DNA of 9,808 nt. Source: CALMEE01 sp041748315 (GTDB lineage: Bacteria; Planctomycetota; Planctomycetia; Pirellulales; Pirellulaceae). The DNA lies in contig JBGTDM010000166.1 in NCBI GenBank assembly GCA_041748315.1, positions 1-9,808 of the forward strand, given 5' to 3'. The position numbers were made by a program, and so were the translations under genes. This document shows, piece by piece, positions 1 through 6,695 of this stretch. The notes beneath the pieces were generated by a model that saw only the letters and a list, made by a program, of their open reading frames with translations, did no database searches and was not told the origin of the DNA. Within the stretch, counting starts at the first letter, position 1. Each line of letters begins with the position of its first letter.

Positions 1-1698
1 ACCAAAGTCATGACCGGTAAATCACGCTCGGCGACACTCAAGCCGAATTCGCCGGAAAAGATATTGCGTATCTTGCAGACTCAAATGCGGAGTTGTGCAC
101 CAGGCGACACGATCATTGTCAGCTTATCCGGACACGGTCTGCAGTTTGGTGATGAAGAGCCATTGGACGACGGCTCACGCGAGACGTACTTTTGTCCGGA
201 GGACGCAGACCCCAATGACAAGTCAACCCTGTTGCCGATCAGTCAGGTGATCGAATTGCTGAAGGCTTGTGAGGCGACACGCAAGCTGATGTTGATTGAC
301 GCCTGTCGGAATGAGTTCGTGACGACTGATGCGCAAAAAAAATCTGGGCTGAAATTGAATTTGGGGACCGTCCATGAGACCAAACGATCGATACCTGGAG
401 GAATGACTGTTCTATTCAGTTGTGACGAGAGCCAGTTCAGTTGGGAACACGAGGAATTGCAACATAGCGTCTTTACCTTCTATGTATTGCAATACTTGAA
501 TGGCAAAGCGGAACAAGTTTACTACGATAACGACAAATTGCATCTCGATGGGTTGACCGCCTACGTCCGCAAGAAAACCAACGAGTTTGTATTTGAAAAT
601 AATTTGTCCTCAGACGGTCAAGCACCCGTGCGAACCGGAACGAGCGCCGACTGGGTGTTAGGTCAGGGGATCGATCCGGTGAAAGCTCTGTTGACGAAGC
701 ATGTTGAGTTTCTCGGCGGGGAAAATGCATTGAGACAAATTACGTCGTTTCAAATCCATGGCACAACGAAAGTCGCTTCAATGGGTGAAGATTTCAGATT
801 GGCGACTCAGTTCCTAAGCATGAACACTTCATCCCTGCAGATTTATGAAGTGGAAAGCCCTATCAACTCTCGTGGCGTAAGAGTCGTCGCGGGAACGACA
901 CCTCGGTATTCCTGGCAAGTTGATGCAGACGGCACGAAATATTACCAACCGGAAAATGAACATTGGATCAATTATCTGGTCGGTCGGTATCCATTTTCTG
1001 CACTCGAACTGTTACAACGCTCGTCCGAATTCAAGATGGGAAAACGAGGAGACTTTGCCGGCGAACAAACGACGGAACTGATTCAGAATAACGAACAACG
1101 GAATTATTCATTCAAGTGGTTTTTTGCCGACAATGGAAAACTCGTCGGAATCTCGGCGATATTGGATTCCGGACAATTAGCGGAAATCCATATAGCCGAC
1201 TATAAAGAGTTTGGAGGTATCAAATATCCAACGCGTCAACTGGGCATGATGGACGGGGTGGCCGACAAAGAAACGATCATAAGGACTGTCAATGTGAATG
1301 TCGACTTGGATCCCAGTCTGTTCGTGGTCCCAAAAGATCTGGCTGCGACGAGCCGGGCTTCAAAGGCAAATGACGAGTTGGACCAACTGGTCGATGCCTA
1401 CAACGCAGCCGTTCCGGAACTGATTGACGCTTGGGGAGGATTTTTTACGGATTTGGTCGTCAGTCGCCTCGGTCCGAACTCGGTGAAATTTGAATACACA
1501 TTGGCAAACGGAATCCTCGAAGCAAACCCTCAAGGCTATTTTGGCACTCGCGCTTTCAAACAACAGTTCATTGAGGAAAATATCTCGACAGAGGAGGCGA
1601 CTTTCATTCTACAAACGGGTGTGACCGTTCGAATCATTCTGAAAACAACGGGTGGCGTTCCCGTGACGCAATTCGATATTACGTCCAATGACTTCTAG
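1..1698 (+). CDS. Caspase-family (peptidase C14) protein with LolA-like domain, 5' end outside window
   Basis: Likely a cysteine peptidase of the caspase/metacaspase clan. Numbering from the first in-window Met (base 10), SLSGHG places the catalytic His at residue 42 and LIDACRN the catalytic Cys at 99; LFSCDESQFSWE (135-146) and the following HSVFTFYVLQYL stretch are also typical of bacterial caspase domains. The first beta strand and helix of the fold are missing, and the frame is open to base 1, so the gene begins upstream of the window. Residues about 225-441 look like a LolA/outer-membrane-lipoprotein-sorting type domain: FLGGENALRQITSFQIHGT at its start, IADYKEFGGIKYPTR and a closing DPSLFVVP. 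Residues about 455-562 form a small alpha/beta domain I cannot name with certainty. Stop codon TAG. The caspase call is firm; the LolA-like assignment is by pattern only; substrate and role are unknown. No terminator is obvious downstream. Confidence 0.85.
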   Translation, partial: TKVMTGKSRSATLKPNSPEKILRILQTQMRSCAPGDTIIVSLSGHGLQFGDEEPLDDGSRETYFCPEDADPNDKSTLLPISQVIELLKACEATRKLMLIDACRNEFVTTDAQKKSGLKLNLGTVHETKRSIPGGMTVLFSCDESQFSWEHEELQHSVFTFYVLQYLNGKAEQVYYDNDKLHLDGLTAYVRKKTNEFVFENNLSSDGQAPVRTGTSADWVLGQGIDPVKALLTKHVEFLGGENALRQITSFQIHGTTKVASMGEDFRLATQFLSMNTSSLQIYEVESPINSRGVRVVAGTTPRYSWQVDADGTKYYQPENEHWINYLVGRYPFSALELLQRSSEFKMGKRGDFAGEQTTELIQNNEQRNYSFKWFFADNGKLVGISAILDSGQLAEIHIADYKEFGGIKYPTRQLGMMDGVADKETIIRTVNVNVDLDPSLFVVPKDLAATSRASKANDELDQLVDAYNAAVPELIDAWGGFFTDLVVSRLGPNSVKFEYTLANGILEANPQGYFGTRAFKQQFIEENISTEEATFILQTGVTVRIILKTTGGVPVTQFDITSNDF

Positions 1699-1993
1699 TT
1701 CGAAATCGGAAACGACAGCAGGAACGCCCGAATAGCAACGGCTCGGCTCGGTTAATCGTTACCTATCGCCTTTGACAAAATGATGCATCGGCCAAGTCAT
1801 TGCCGATCGAACCAGTCGGGTATTGATTCTTTCGCGCTCCCGTTTTTGCCACTTAACTATTTTTTTGGATGCGATGAAAGACCGTAGTACGTTCGTTAAC
1901 GGCAGGTTGGACAAAGGTTTTCCATGAAAGGAGCTTGAAAAACATCGCCAAATTTGCGACGATCTTGGCGTCCCTTGTTTACTTGAGCCGACG
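1699..1993. other. Intergenic spacer upstream of the phosphatase/kinase pair
   Basis: No gene is supported in these 295 bases. A perfect TTGACA (1772-1777) could be a -35 element, but the hexamer 17 bases on (AGTCAT, 1795-1800) is a poor -10. An inverted repeat ATCGGC/GCCGAT (1787-1792 and 1802-1807, 9-base loop) directly follows it and could be an operator or chance; it has no T-run, so it is not a classical terminator. The phosphatase frame stays open back to 1928, just after an AAAGGAG (1927-1933), but that stretch has no ATG, GTG or TTG codon in frame. Confidence 0.4.
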
Positions 1994-2470
1994 ATGCCTT
2001 CAACGAAAAAACGAGTTCTATTTGTCTGCATGGGAAATATTTGCCGTTCGCCGGCCGCTGAAGCCGTGCTTACAAAGATTGTGAACGAAAAAAATCTTGC
2101 GCATGCAATTGATGTCGATTCTGCCGGAACGCATGACTACCATGTTGGCGAAGCTCCTGATCATCGTATGAAAACCGCTGGCGAACATCGGGGGTATCAA
2201 TTTGTCACATTTGCCCGGCAATTTGTGAGCAGCGATTTAGATAACTTTGATTTAATCGTGGCGATGGATCGAGCCAACCTGAAGCGGATCCAACAACTTG
2301 GAGACGCATCGCGTGCGGAAATCAAACTTCTGGGTGAATTCCTAAGCGATGATGATGACGCCGAGGTCCCCGATCCCTATTACGGAGGTGCACAGGGCTT
2401 TGAGCAGGTTTTGGACATGCTGGAGGCTGCCTGTCCGGCAATTATCGATCACCTCCAATCTCACCGCTAG
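1994..2470 (+). CDS. Low-molecular-weight protein-tyrosine-phosphatase family protein
   Basis: Cytoplasmic phosphatase of the LMW-PTP family, 158 aa, the usual family size. The P-loop CX5R(S) is at residues 12-19 (C12-MGNIC-R18-S19), following the beta strand VLFV; C12 would be the nucleophile and R18 the phosphate binder. The general acid loop DPYYGG is at 127-132 (D127), and SAGTH at 43-47 is also family-typical. The ATG at 1994 is the only sensible start, because the in-frame codons back to the stop at 1925 contain no ATG/GTG/TTG; the ribosome binding site is weak (GAG at 1985-1987). The neighbour 27 bases downstream is a fructosamine-3-kinase homologue. As I recall, bacterial LMW-PTP homologues beside such kinases, and human LMW-PTP-A, dephosphorylate ribulosamine/erythrulosamine 5-phosphates on glycated proteins, so this may be a sugar-phosphate repair enzyme and not a tyrosine phosphatase. 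Family assignment is firm; substrate is inferred from context. Confidence 0.95.
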   Translation: MPSTKKRVLFVCMGNICRSPAAEAVLTKIVNEKNLAHAIDVDSAGTHDYHVGEAPDHRMKTAGEHRGYQFVTFARQFVSSDLDNFDLIVAMDRANLKRIQQLGDASRAEIKLLGEFLSDDDDAEVPDPYYGGAQGFEQVLDMLEAACPAIIDHLQSHR

Positions 2471-2497
2471 TCCCGCTTCGTCGCGCATGATCGATCC

Positions 2498-3382
2498 ATG
2501 GACCATCAACTCCGGAAGACCGTTGAGCAGGAGGTTCGTGATATTCGACAGGATCAGGGTCGCATCATCGAAATCCGTGAATTGCACGGAGGATGCATCA
2601 ACCGTGCATTTGAAATTCGCTGGAGCGATGGTCAGTCTGTTTTTGCAAAGATAAACTCGAGCGACCAGCTCAATATGTTTAGGATGGAAGCGGCTGGATT
2701 GGAAAGGTTACAAGCTGCTGGCTGTTTGCGCGTGCCGCAGGTCTTGGCCCCTCCACGTGCATCGAAATCGCACGCCTGGCTGTTCCTGGAATTTATCGCG
2801 CCTTCGCTCCGTCCCAGGAATTTTGTGGAGGTCTTTGGACGGCAACTCGCCGAAACTCATCGCCACGCAACTCATTCGCAATTTGGATTCGATGGCGACA
2901 ACTACCTGGGTACCACTCTCCAACCGAATTGTTGGTCCAATCAGTGGGTCGATTTCTTTCGCGAACGTCGATTGGAACATCAACTTCAACTAGCCACCGG
3001 TCGGGTTCGCAGCGACGAATGGACTCGACTCGGTCGGCAGTTGGCGGACAAACTCGACCGATTCATATCTGAGCCGTCGCAATCATCATTAATCCATGGT
3101 GACCTGTGGAGTGGTAATTACCTCTGCGATTCTGAAGGCGCACCGGTCTTGGTCGATCCCGCCGTGTATTATGCCGATCGGGAAGCAGAGTTTGGCATGA
3201 TCGAGTTATTCGGAGGTGTCGATCAGCGGTTTTACAGTGCCTATAACGAAATCTGGCCTTTGGCCGAAGGCTATTCCGAACGATTTGAAATCTACAAGTT
3301 GTATCACTTGCTCAACCACCTCAATCTTTTTGGAACCAGCTATGCTGAATCGTGCCTGGCAATACTTCGCAGGTTCGCATGA
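2498..3382 (+). CDS. Fructosamine/ribulosamine 3-kinase family protein (Amadori-product kinase)
   Basis: ATP-dependent kinase that phosphorylates the O3 of ketoamine (Amadori) adducts on glycated lysines, making them unstable so that the free amine is regenerated. The 294-aa length matches the family (about 290). Visible landmarks: glycine-rich segment HGGCINRAFEI (30-40), ATP-site lysine K51 in VFAKI, WLFLEFI (94-100, hinge region), catalytic loop LIHGDLWSGN (198-207, D202 and N207), metal-binding DPAVYY (220-225), and the C-terminal YKLYHLLNHLNLFG (266-279) strongly diagnostic of FN3K homologues. The ATG at 2498 gives alignment from the family's usual N-terminus; no strong Shine-Dalgarno precedes it, which fits translational coupling to the phosphatase gene ending 27 bases upstream in the same frame. 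Bacterial members mostly prefer ribulosamines or erythrulosamines over fructosamines (family knowledge). Function is well supported; exact sugar preference is not visible. Confidence 0.95.
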   Translation: MDHQLRKTVEQEVRDIRQDQGRIIEIRELHGGCINRAFEIRWSDGQSVFAKINSSDQLNMFRMEAAGLERLQAAGCLRVPQVLAPPRASKSHAWLFLEFIAPSLRPRNFVEVFGRQLAETHRHATHSQFGFDGDNYLGTTLQPNCWSNQWVDFFRERRLEHQLQLATGRVRSDEWTRLGRQLADKLDRFISEPSQSSLIHGDLWSGNYLCDSEGAPVLVDPAVYYADREAEFGMIELFGGVDQRFYSAYNEIWPLAEGYSERFEIYKLYHLLNHLNLFGTSYAESCLAILRRFA

Positions 3383-3746
3383 TGTTTGAGATTCCTGTTT
3401 TAGTTGTTTACCATTGATTGAATCATGACCGAGCCGACGTTCGTCCTTGACTAATTTTAAGAATTTTGGGTATTGGGACTTCGGTGACGGATAGCTCGAT
3501 TGATGGCTTCTCAGGTATTGCATTTTGTTGATTTTCTCTTTTTCCGCAGTTAGGGATCGGTGGTGATCATGTGTAGCCCGTAATCCCTGAGTTTTCCAAA
3601 TTGGACTATGTGTTAGGGAATCCCCCTAAAATGCCAATGATGTGACGTTCGACTCCGGTAAGTCGGGCGAGAGTCAGGGCGTGTTGAATATCATCAGACT
3701 TCCAGTCGATTCCCCTGAAATACCAAACCGTGGCGACCGGCTGCCG
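3383..3746. other. Hairpin-rich non-coding spacer
   Basis: No credible gene. Several inverted repeats cluster between 3552 and 3675. AGGGATCGG (3552-3560) pairs with CCG-ta-ATCCCT (3578-3588, two-base bulge). TTAGGG (3613-3618) pairs perfectly with CCCTAA (3624-3629) around a five-base loop. GACTC (3651-3655) pairs with GAGTC (3671-3675). None is followed by a T-run on the + strand, so none is a standard intrinsic terminator for the kinase gene. They may mark an unannotated structured RNA, decayed sequence, or chance. Confidence 0.35.
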
Positions 3747-3775
3747 TTGAATTTGCAACCAAATTTCGATAAACT
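3747..3775 (+). promoter_or_regulatory. Candidate sigma70-type promoter for rpsB
   Basis: TTGAAT (3747-3752) and TAAACT (3770-3775) are separated by 17 bases, the optimal spacing; each hexamer matches four of six consensus positions. It is the best-placed candidate for a ribosomal operon that needs strong transcription, and would give an rpsB leader of about 170 bases. Planctomycete promoter consensus is poorly known to me, so this is tentative. Confidence 0.35.
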
Positions 3776-3850
3776 ATCGGTCAGTTGAATTGGCGGTGAA
3801 TGTGCGCCGTCATACTGATCTCTTTTTCCTTTTACCGATTTTGCAATGTG

Positions 3851-3952
3851 TTCCTGCCTCAAGGAGCACGAGATATTCATTGGCATCGATCGCGCCGATC
3901 GTTTATCAATCGATTGCGGAAATCAGGAGCTGCCGAAAACAGGCAGGAATGA
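3851..3952 (+). promoter_or_regulatory. Structured rpsB 5' leader with ribosome-binding-site pairing
   Basis: The bases just before the rpsB start, AGGCAGGAA (3941-3949), are a perfect nine-base complement of TTCCTGCCT (3851-3859). Part of the same segment, GGCAG (3942-3946), also pairs with CTGCC (3930-3934) in a local hairpin with a seven-base loop. The two pairings exclude each other. Between them are CGATCG-CGC-CGATCG (3887-3901) and a second, stronger AGGAG (3925-3929). If the local hairpin forms, it removes 17 bases from the 23-base gap between AGGAG and ATG, leaving a normal six-base spacing. Autoregulation of rpsB by S2 through its leader is known in other bacteria; that this leader is such a site is an inference. 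Confidence 0.45.
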
Positions 3953-4744
3953 ATGGTTGACAATTCTATTGTTCAGGAGTTGATTGAAGCAGGGGTTCAT
4001 TTTGGCCACCGGGCCAGTCGCTGGAACCCAAAAATGAAGCCGTATATTTTCGGCCGAAAAAACAAAGTTCATATCATCGATATCCGTGAAACGCTTCGTG
4101 GACTATTGCGCGCGAAAAAGTTCTTGCAGGGAGTGTCCGAAGGGGGCAGCTTGGTCTTGTTTGTGGGAACAAAACGTCAGGCAGGTGGTGCGGTTCAACG
4201 AGAAGCCGAACGCTGTGGCATGCCGTTTGTCAGTGAGCGTTGGTTGGGAGGATGTCTTACAAACTTTCGAACCATTCGTTCACGGATGACACGCTTGGAA
4301 GAATTGGAACAAATTCGCGCTGGCGAAGCATTGCAGGCCTATTCGAAGAAAATGCAATCTTCATTGAATCGCGAATATCGCAAGATGTTTCGCAACCTGA
4401 ACGGAATTCGCAACATGAATCGATTGCCCGAAGCGCTTTTCGTCGTCGATCCGCATAAGGAGAAAAATGCAATCCGTGAAGCTCGTCAGTTGGGGATTGC
4501 GACCGTGGCCTTGATCGATACCAATTGTAATCCCGATTCAATCGATTTGCCGGTCCCTGGAAATGATGACGGGATTCGTTCGATCGACTTGATCTTACGG
4601 CATATTGCTGACGCAGTTGCCGCTGGTGTCAAGAATGTGAGAAGCCAAGCTAAGGATGAAAGTACGGAGCCTGACACTCAATCAACCAAAGCTCCCGAAA
4701 ATGGTTCCGTAGAAACTCTGGAGCAAGCTGCGGTCGAATCTTAA
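3953..4744 (+). CDS. rpsB: 30S ribosomal protein S2
   Basis: Small-subunit ribosomal protein that binds 16S rRNA late in assembly, near the head-body junction and protein S1 in bacteria that have it. Family landmarks: AGVHFGHR (13-20), WNPKMKPYIFG (24-34) followed by the KNKVHIIDI strand, ERWLGGCLTNF (95-105), and LPEALFVVDPHKEKNAI (158-174) leading into the DTNCNPDSIDLPVPGNDD stretch (189-206) and IRSIDLI. At 263 aa it is slightly longer than the E. coli protein; the extra length is a polar, acidic tail from about 232 with no recognisable fold. The ATG at 3953 gives the conserved N-terminus; a GGCAGGA-type site lies four bases upstream, and an out-of-frame ATG overlaps it at 3949. It is followed 250 bases on by tsf, the classic partner. 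Confidence 0.99.
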   Translation: MVDNSIVQELIEAGVHFGHRASRWNPKMKPYIFGRKNKVHIIDIRETLRGLLRAKKFLQGVSEGGSLVLFVGTKRQAGGAVQREAERCGMPFVSERWLGGCLTNFRTIRSRMTRLEELEQIRAGEALQAYSKKMQSSLNREYRKMFRNLNGIRNMNRLPEALFVVDPHKEKNAIREARQLGIATVALIDTNCNPDSIDLPVPGNDDGIRSIDLILRHIADAVAAGVKNVRSQAKDESTEPDTQSTKAPENGSVETLEQAAVES

Positions 4745-4994
4745 TCGCCGCGCACGATGTTTTCTTAGAATCCAGGTTTCTTTAAGATCCACTTTGACGC
4801 TTTGGAATTCGTGATTGAACCACGCTGCCGATGCTTGACGTTGCTCGGCGGGTGATTGAATTTGCGAGTTCGAAATGCGGGGCTTCGAACACTTGGTTGG
4901 ATCCGAGTGTCTGATGGATTGTCCTTCGGTTTTTCCAGATAACACGCATTAAGATTCATAAACTCAAACATAAATAAGAACAGGAGATTTAGTA
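4745..4994 (+). promoter_or_regulatory. rpsB-tsf spacer with two adjoining hairpins
   Basis: No gene in these 250 bases. GTTCGAA (4868-4874) pairs perfectly with TTCGAAC (4884-4890, nine-base loop). ACACTTGG (4889-4896) pairs with CCGAGTGT (4903-4910, one T-G wobble, six-base loop). The two stems share bases 4889-4890, so they compete or stack. No T-run follows directly; a GGTTTTT lies 18 bases further on, too far for a simple terminator. They may act as an attenuator, a processing site, or a transcript-stability element between the two genes. I see no convincing separate tsf promoter. Confidence 0.4.
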
Positions 4995-5825
4995 ATGTCG
5001 ATCACTGCTGCCGACGTAAAACGATTACGTGAACGTACAGGACTGCCCATGATGGATTGCAAAGCTGCTTTGAATGAAGCGGGTGGGAACGAGGAACAGG
5101 CGATTGAGTTGTTGCGCAAACAGGGGCAGAAAGTTCTTGAGAAACGTGCCGACCGGGAAACGACGTTTGGGCGGTTTGGGTTGTTTTGCAGTGTTTCGAG
5201 TGCATGCGGCGCGATCGTCGAACTTAAATGCGAGAGCGCACCGGTTGCCAGTAATGAAGAATTTGTGCAACTTGCCAACGACTTGGCACAACAATTGGCC
5301 AACGGACCAGGGGCCACGACCGTCGAGGACCTGTTGGGTCAACCTTCGCCCAGCAAACCGGGAACGACCCTGCGCGAACAAAAAGATGAATTGTTTAATC
5401 GCATTCGGGAGGTCTTTAATATCGGACGAATGAAACGCATTGAGGGTGGCACCGGAGGTTATATCCACAACGCGACGACCGTGTCTGGGGTCCTGATTGG
5501 AATTGATGGCGGCAATGAGGAAGCGGCACGCGGTGTAAGCATGCACATTGCTGCAATGCGTCCCAAATCCTTAAGCATCTCGGAATTGGATCCGGCAATT
5601 GTTGCTAAGGAACGAGAAATTCTACGCGAGGCTGCACTGGCAGAAGGAAAGCCCGAGAATATCGTCGACAAAATGGTCGACGGTCGATTGAAAAACTTTT
5701 ATGCAGAAAGCGTTCTGCTGGAACAACCTTTTGTCAAAGATGACAAACAAACGGTTGGCGAGTATGCAAAAAGTCATAACATGACCGTTAAACAATATGT
5801 CCATTGGGAATTGGGAGTGGAATAG
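4995..5825 (+). CDS. tsf: Translation elongation factor Ts
   Basis: Guanine-nucleotide exchange factor that releases GDP from EF-Tu. The 276-aa length is normal. The N-terminal UBA-like domain spans about residues 4-42, with ITAADVKRLRERTGLPMMDC carrying the TDVxxLRxxTGxxMMDCKxAL family pattern; ADRETTFGRFG (52-62) opens the core, CGAIVELKCES (71-81) and NEEFVQLANDLA (87-98) belong to the first core half, and MHIAAMRP (183-190), VDGRLKNFYAESVLLEQPF (228-246) and VKD belong to the second half. A good Shine-Dalgarno, AGGAG (4982-4986), sits eight bases before the ATG. It lies downstream of rpsB as in most bacteria, but pyrH, which often follows, is absent; the next gene is mog beyond a terminator. 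One small oddity is TGLPMMD where TGAGMMD or TGVGMMD is commoner. Confidence 0.99.
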   Translation: MSITAADVKRLRERTGLPMMDCKAALNEAGGNEEQAIELLRKQGQKVLEKRADRETTFGRFGLFCSVSSACGAIVELKCESAPVASNEEFVQLANDLAQQLANGPGATTVEDLLGQPSPSKPGTTLREQKDELFNRIREVFNIGRMKRIEGGTGGYIHNATTVSGVLIGIDGGNEEAARGVSMHIAAMRPKSLSISELDPAIVAKEREILREAALAEGKPENIVDKMVDGRLKNFYAESVLLEQPFVKDDKQTVGEYAKSHNMTVKQYVHWELGVE

Positions 5826-5908
5826 ACCCCACCGGCCCAACCGCAGAACCAACGACAATTCGTTCCGTTTCGATGTTCTGTTTCTGAGTGATTGTGTTTT
5901 GCATGACA

Positions 5909-5937
5909 CGGTTTGCCGCGAGCGTCATTGCAAACCG
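5909..5937 (+). repeat. Inverted repeat downstream of tsf
   Basis: CGGTTTGC (5909-5916) and GCAAACCG (5930-5937) are perfect eight-base complements around a 13-base loop, 84 bases after the tsf stop. No T-run follows, so on its own it is not a standard terminator. It may protect the 3' end of the tsf transcript or add to termination together with the hairpin at 5994. Confidence 0.4.
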
Positions 5938-5993
5938 CAATTGGAAATGGCGTATCCTGAAAGGATTTAACAGGGTTTCGTGAATTGACTTGG

Positions 5994-6025
5994 ACCTCGG
6001 ATCGATCTTCAGACCCGAGGTTTTT
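5994..6025 (+). terminator. Intrinsic terminator after tsf
   Basis: ACCTCGG (5994-6000) pairs perfectly with CCGAGGT (6015-6021) around a 14-base loop, and the stem runs directly into TTTTT (6021-6025). This is a textbook Rho-independent layout, 168 bases after the tsf stop. It also argues that the reading frame opening at 5990 is not translated from its first ATG, since the terminator would sit inside the coding region. Confidence 0.75.
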
Positions 6026-6136
6026 CGTTGTCTGTTTAACCTCATGATGCATTTCTTGTTTCGACCGTTTATTAACAAGACGGTTCGTCACAATGCGTCA
6101 ACATTACATTTACTCTTGCTGATTGTGAGGTCAAAC

Positions 6137-6682
6137 TTGGTCGTTCCATCGGTTGTCCCAAAGATCGGAATCGTCACGATCTCGGATCGCGCGAGCCGAG
6201 GTGAGTACGTCGACCGCGGCGGGCCGGCAATTCAGGATTACCTGGCACAGGTTCTAACTTCACCTTACACGTTGGAAACCCGAATTGTCTCCGATGAACT
6301 CTCAATCATCCAATCGACGTTGATCGAGATGTGTGATGACCTCTGCTGTTGTCTGGTGATTACGACTGGCGGAACGGGCCCGGCCGCGCGCGATGTAACT
6401 CCGGAAGCGACCGCAGTCGTTTGTGAAAAATTACTGCCAGGATTTGGTGAACAGATGCGACGTGTTTCGTTTGAACAGGTTCCGACAGCCATATTATCCC
6501 GTCAAATTGCGGGGATTCGCGGCCAGTCAATCGTCGTTAATCTGCCCGGCCAACCTAAGGCGATCGCTGAATGCCTGGATGCCGTATTCCCGGCGATTCC
6601 CTATTGCATTGACCTTCTGCAGGGTCCCTATCTGGAGACGAATACGTCGCGGTTTGTTGTCTTTCGCCCTCAGTCGAAATGA
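6137..6682 (+). CDS. mog: Molybdopterin adenylyltransferase (Mog/MogA)
   Basis: Activates molybdopterin with ATP to adenylyl-molybdopterin, the step before molybdate insertion in Mo-cofactor synthesis; cytoplasmic. With the TTG start the protein is 181 aa. It reads KIGIVTISDRASRGEY (9-24), TTGGTGPAARDVTPEAT (76-92, the MPT/nucleotide-binding loop), GFGEQMR (102-108), PTAILSRQ (116-123), NLPGQPKAI (135-143), IPYCIDLLQGPY (154-165) and ends FRPQSK, following E. coli Mog closely. It lacks the short insert E. coli has before the PYCI segment. The frame is open to an ATG at 5990, but that start overlaps the tsf terminator and adds residues the family does not have. TTG at 6137 has GAGG (6127-6130) six bases upstream and puts the start eight residues before the conserved IGIV; GTG at 6125 is the alternative. 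No other Mo-cofactor gene is in the window. Confidence 0.93.
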   Translation: MVVPSVVPKIGIVTISDRASRGEYVDRGGPAIQDYLAQVLTSPYTLETRIVSDELSIIQSTLIEMCDDLCCCLVITTGGTGPAARDVTPEATAVVCEKLLPGFGEQMRRVSFEQVPTAILSRQIAGIRGQSIVVNLPGQPKAIAECLDAVFPAIPYCIDLLQGPYLETNTSRFVVFRPQSK

Positions 6683-6695
6683 CGGAGGTCCACGA

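Noticed and set aside
1928..1993. N-terminal extension of the phosphatase
   Set aside because: The frame is open, but there is no ATG, GTG or TTG in it, and the family P-loop is already at its usual distance from the ATG at 1994.
3640..3675. tRNA-like T-loop, GTTCGACTCC
   Set aside because: The flanking bases do not form a five-base T stem, and no acceptor or anticodon arms can be placed around it.
3674..3886. 70-codon minus strand frame in the rpsB upstream region
   Set aside because: No ribosome binding site or family resemblance, and it overlaps the likely rpsB promoter and leader.
6055..6084. H-type pseudoknot upstream of mog (CTTGTT/AACAAG interleaved with ACCGT/ACGGT)
   Set aside because: The two stems interleave, but there would be no bases to cross the six-base-pair first stem, so both cannot form together. 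Each hairpin alone is weak.
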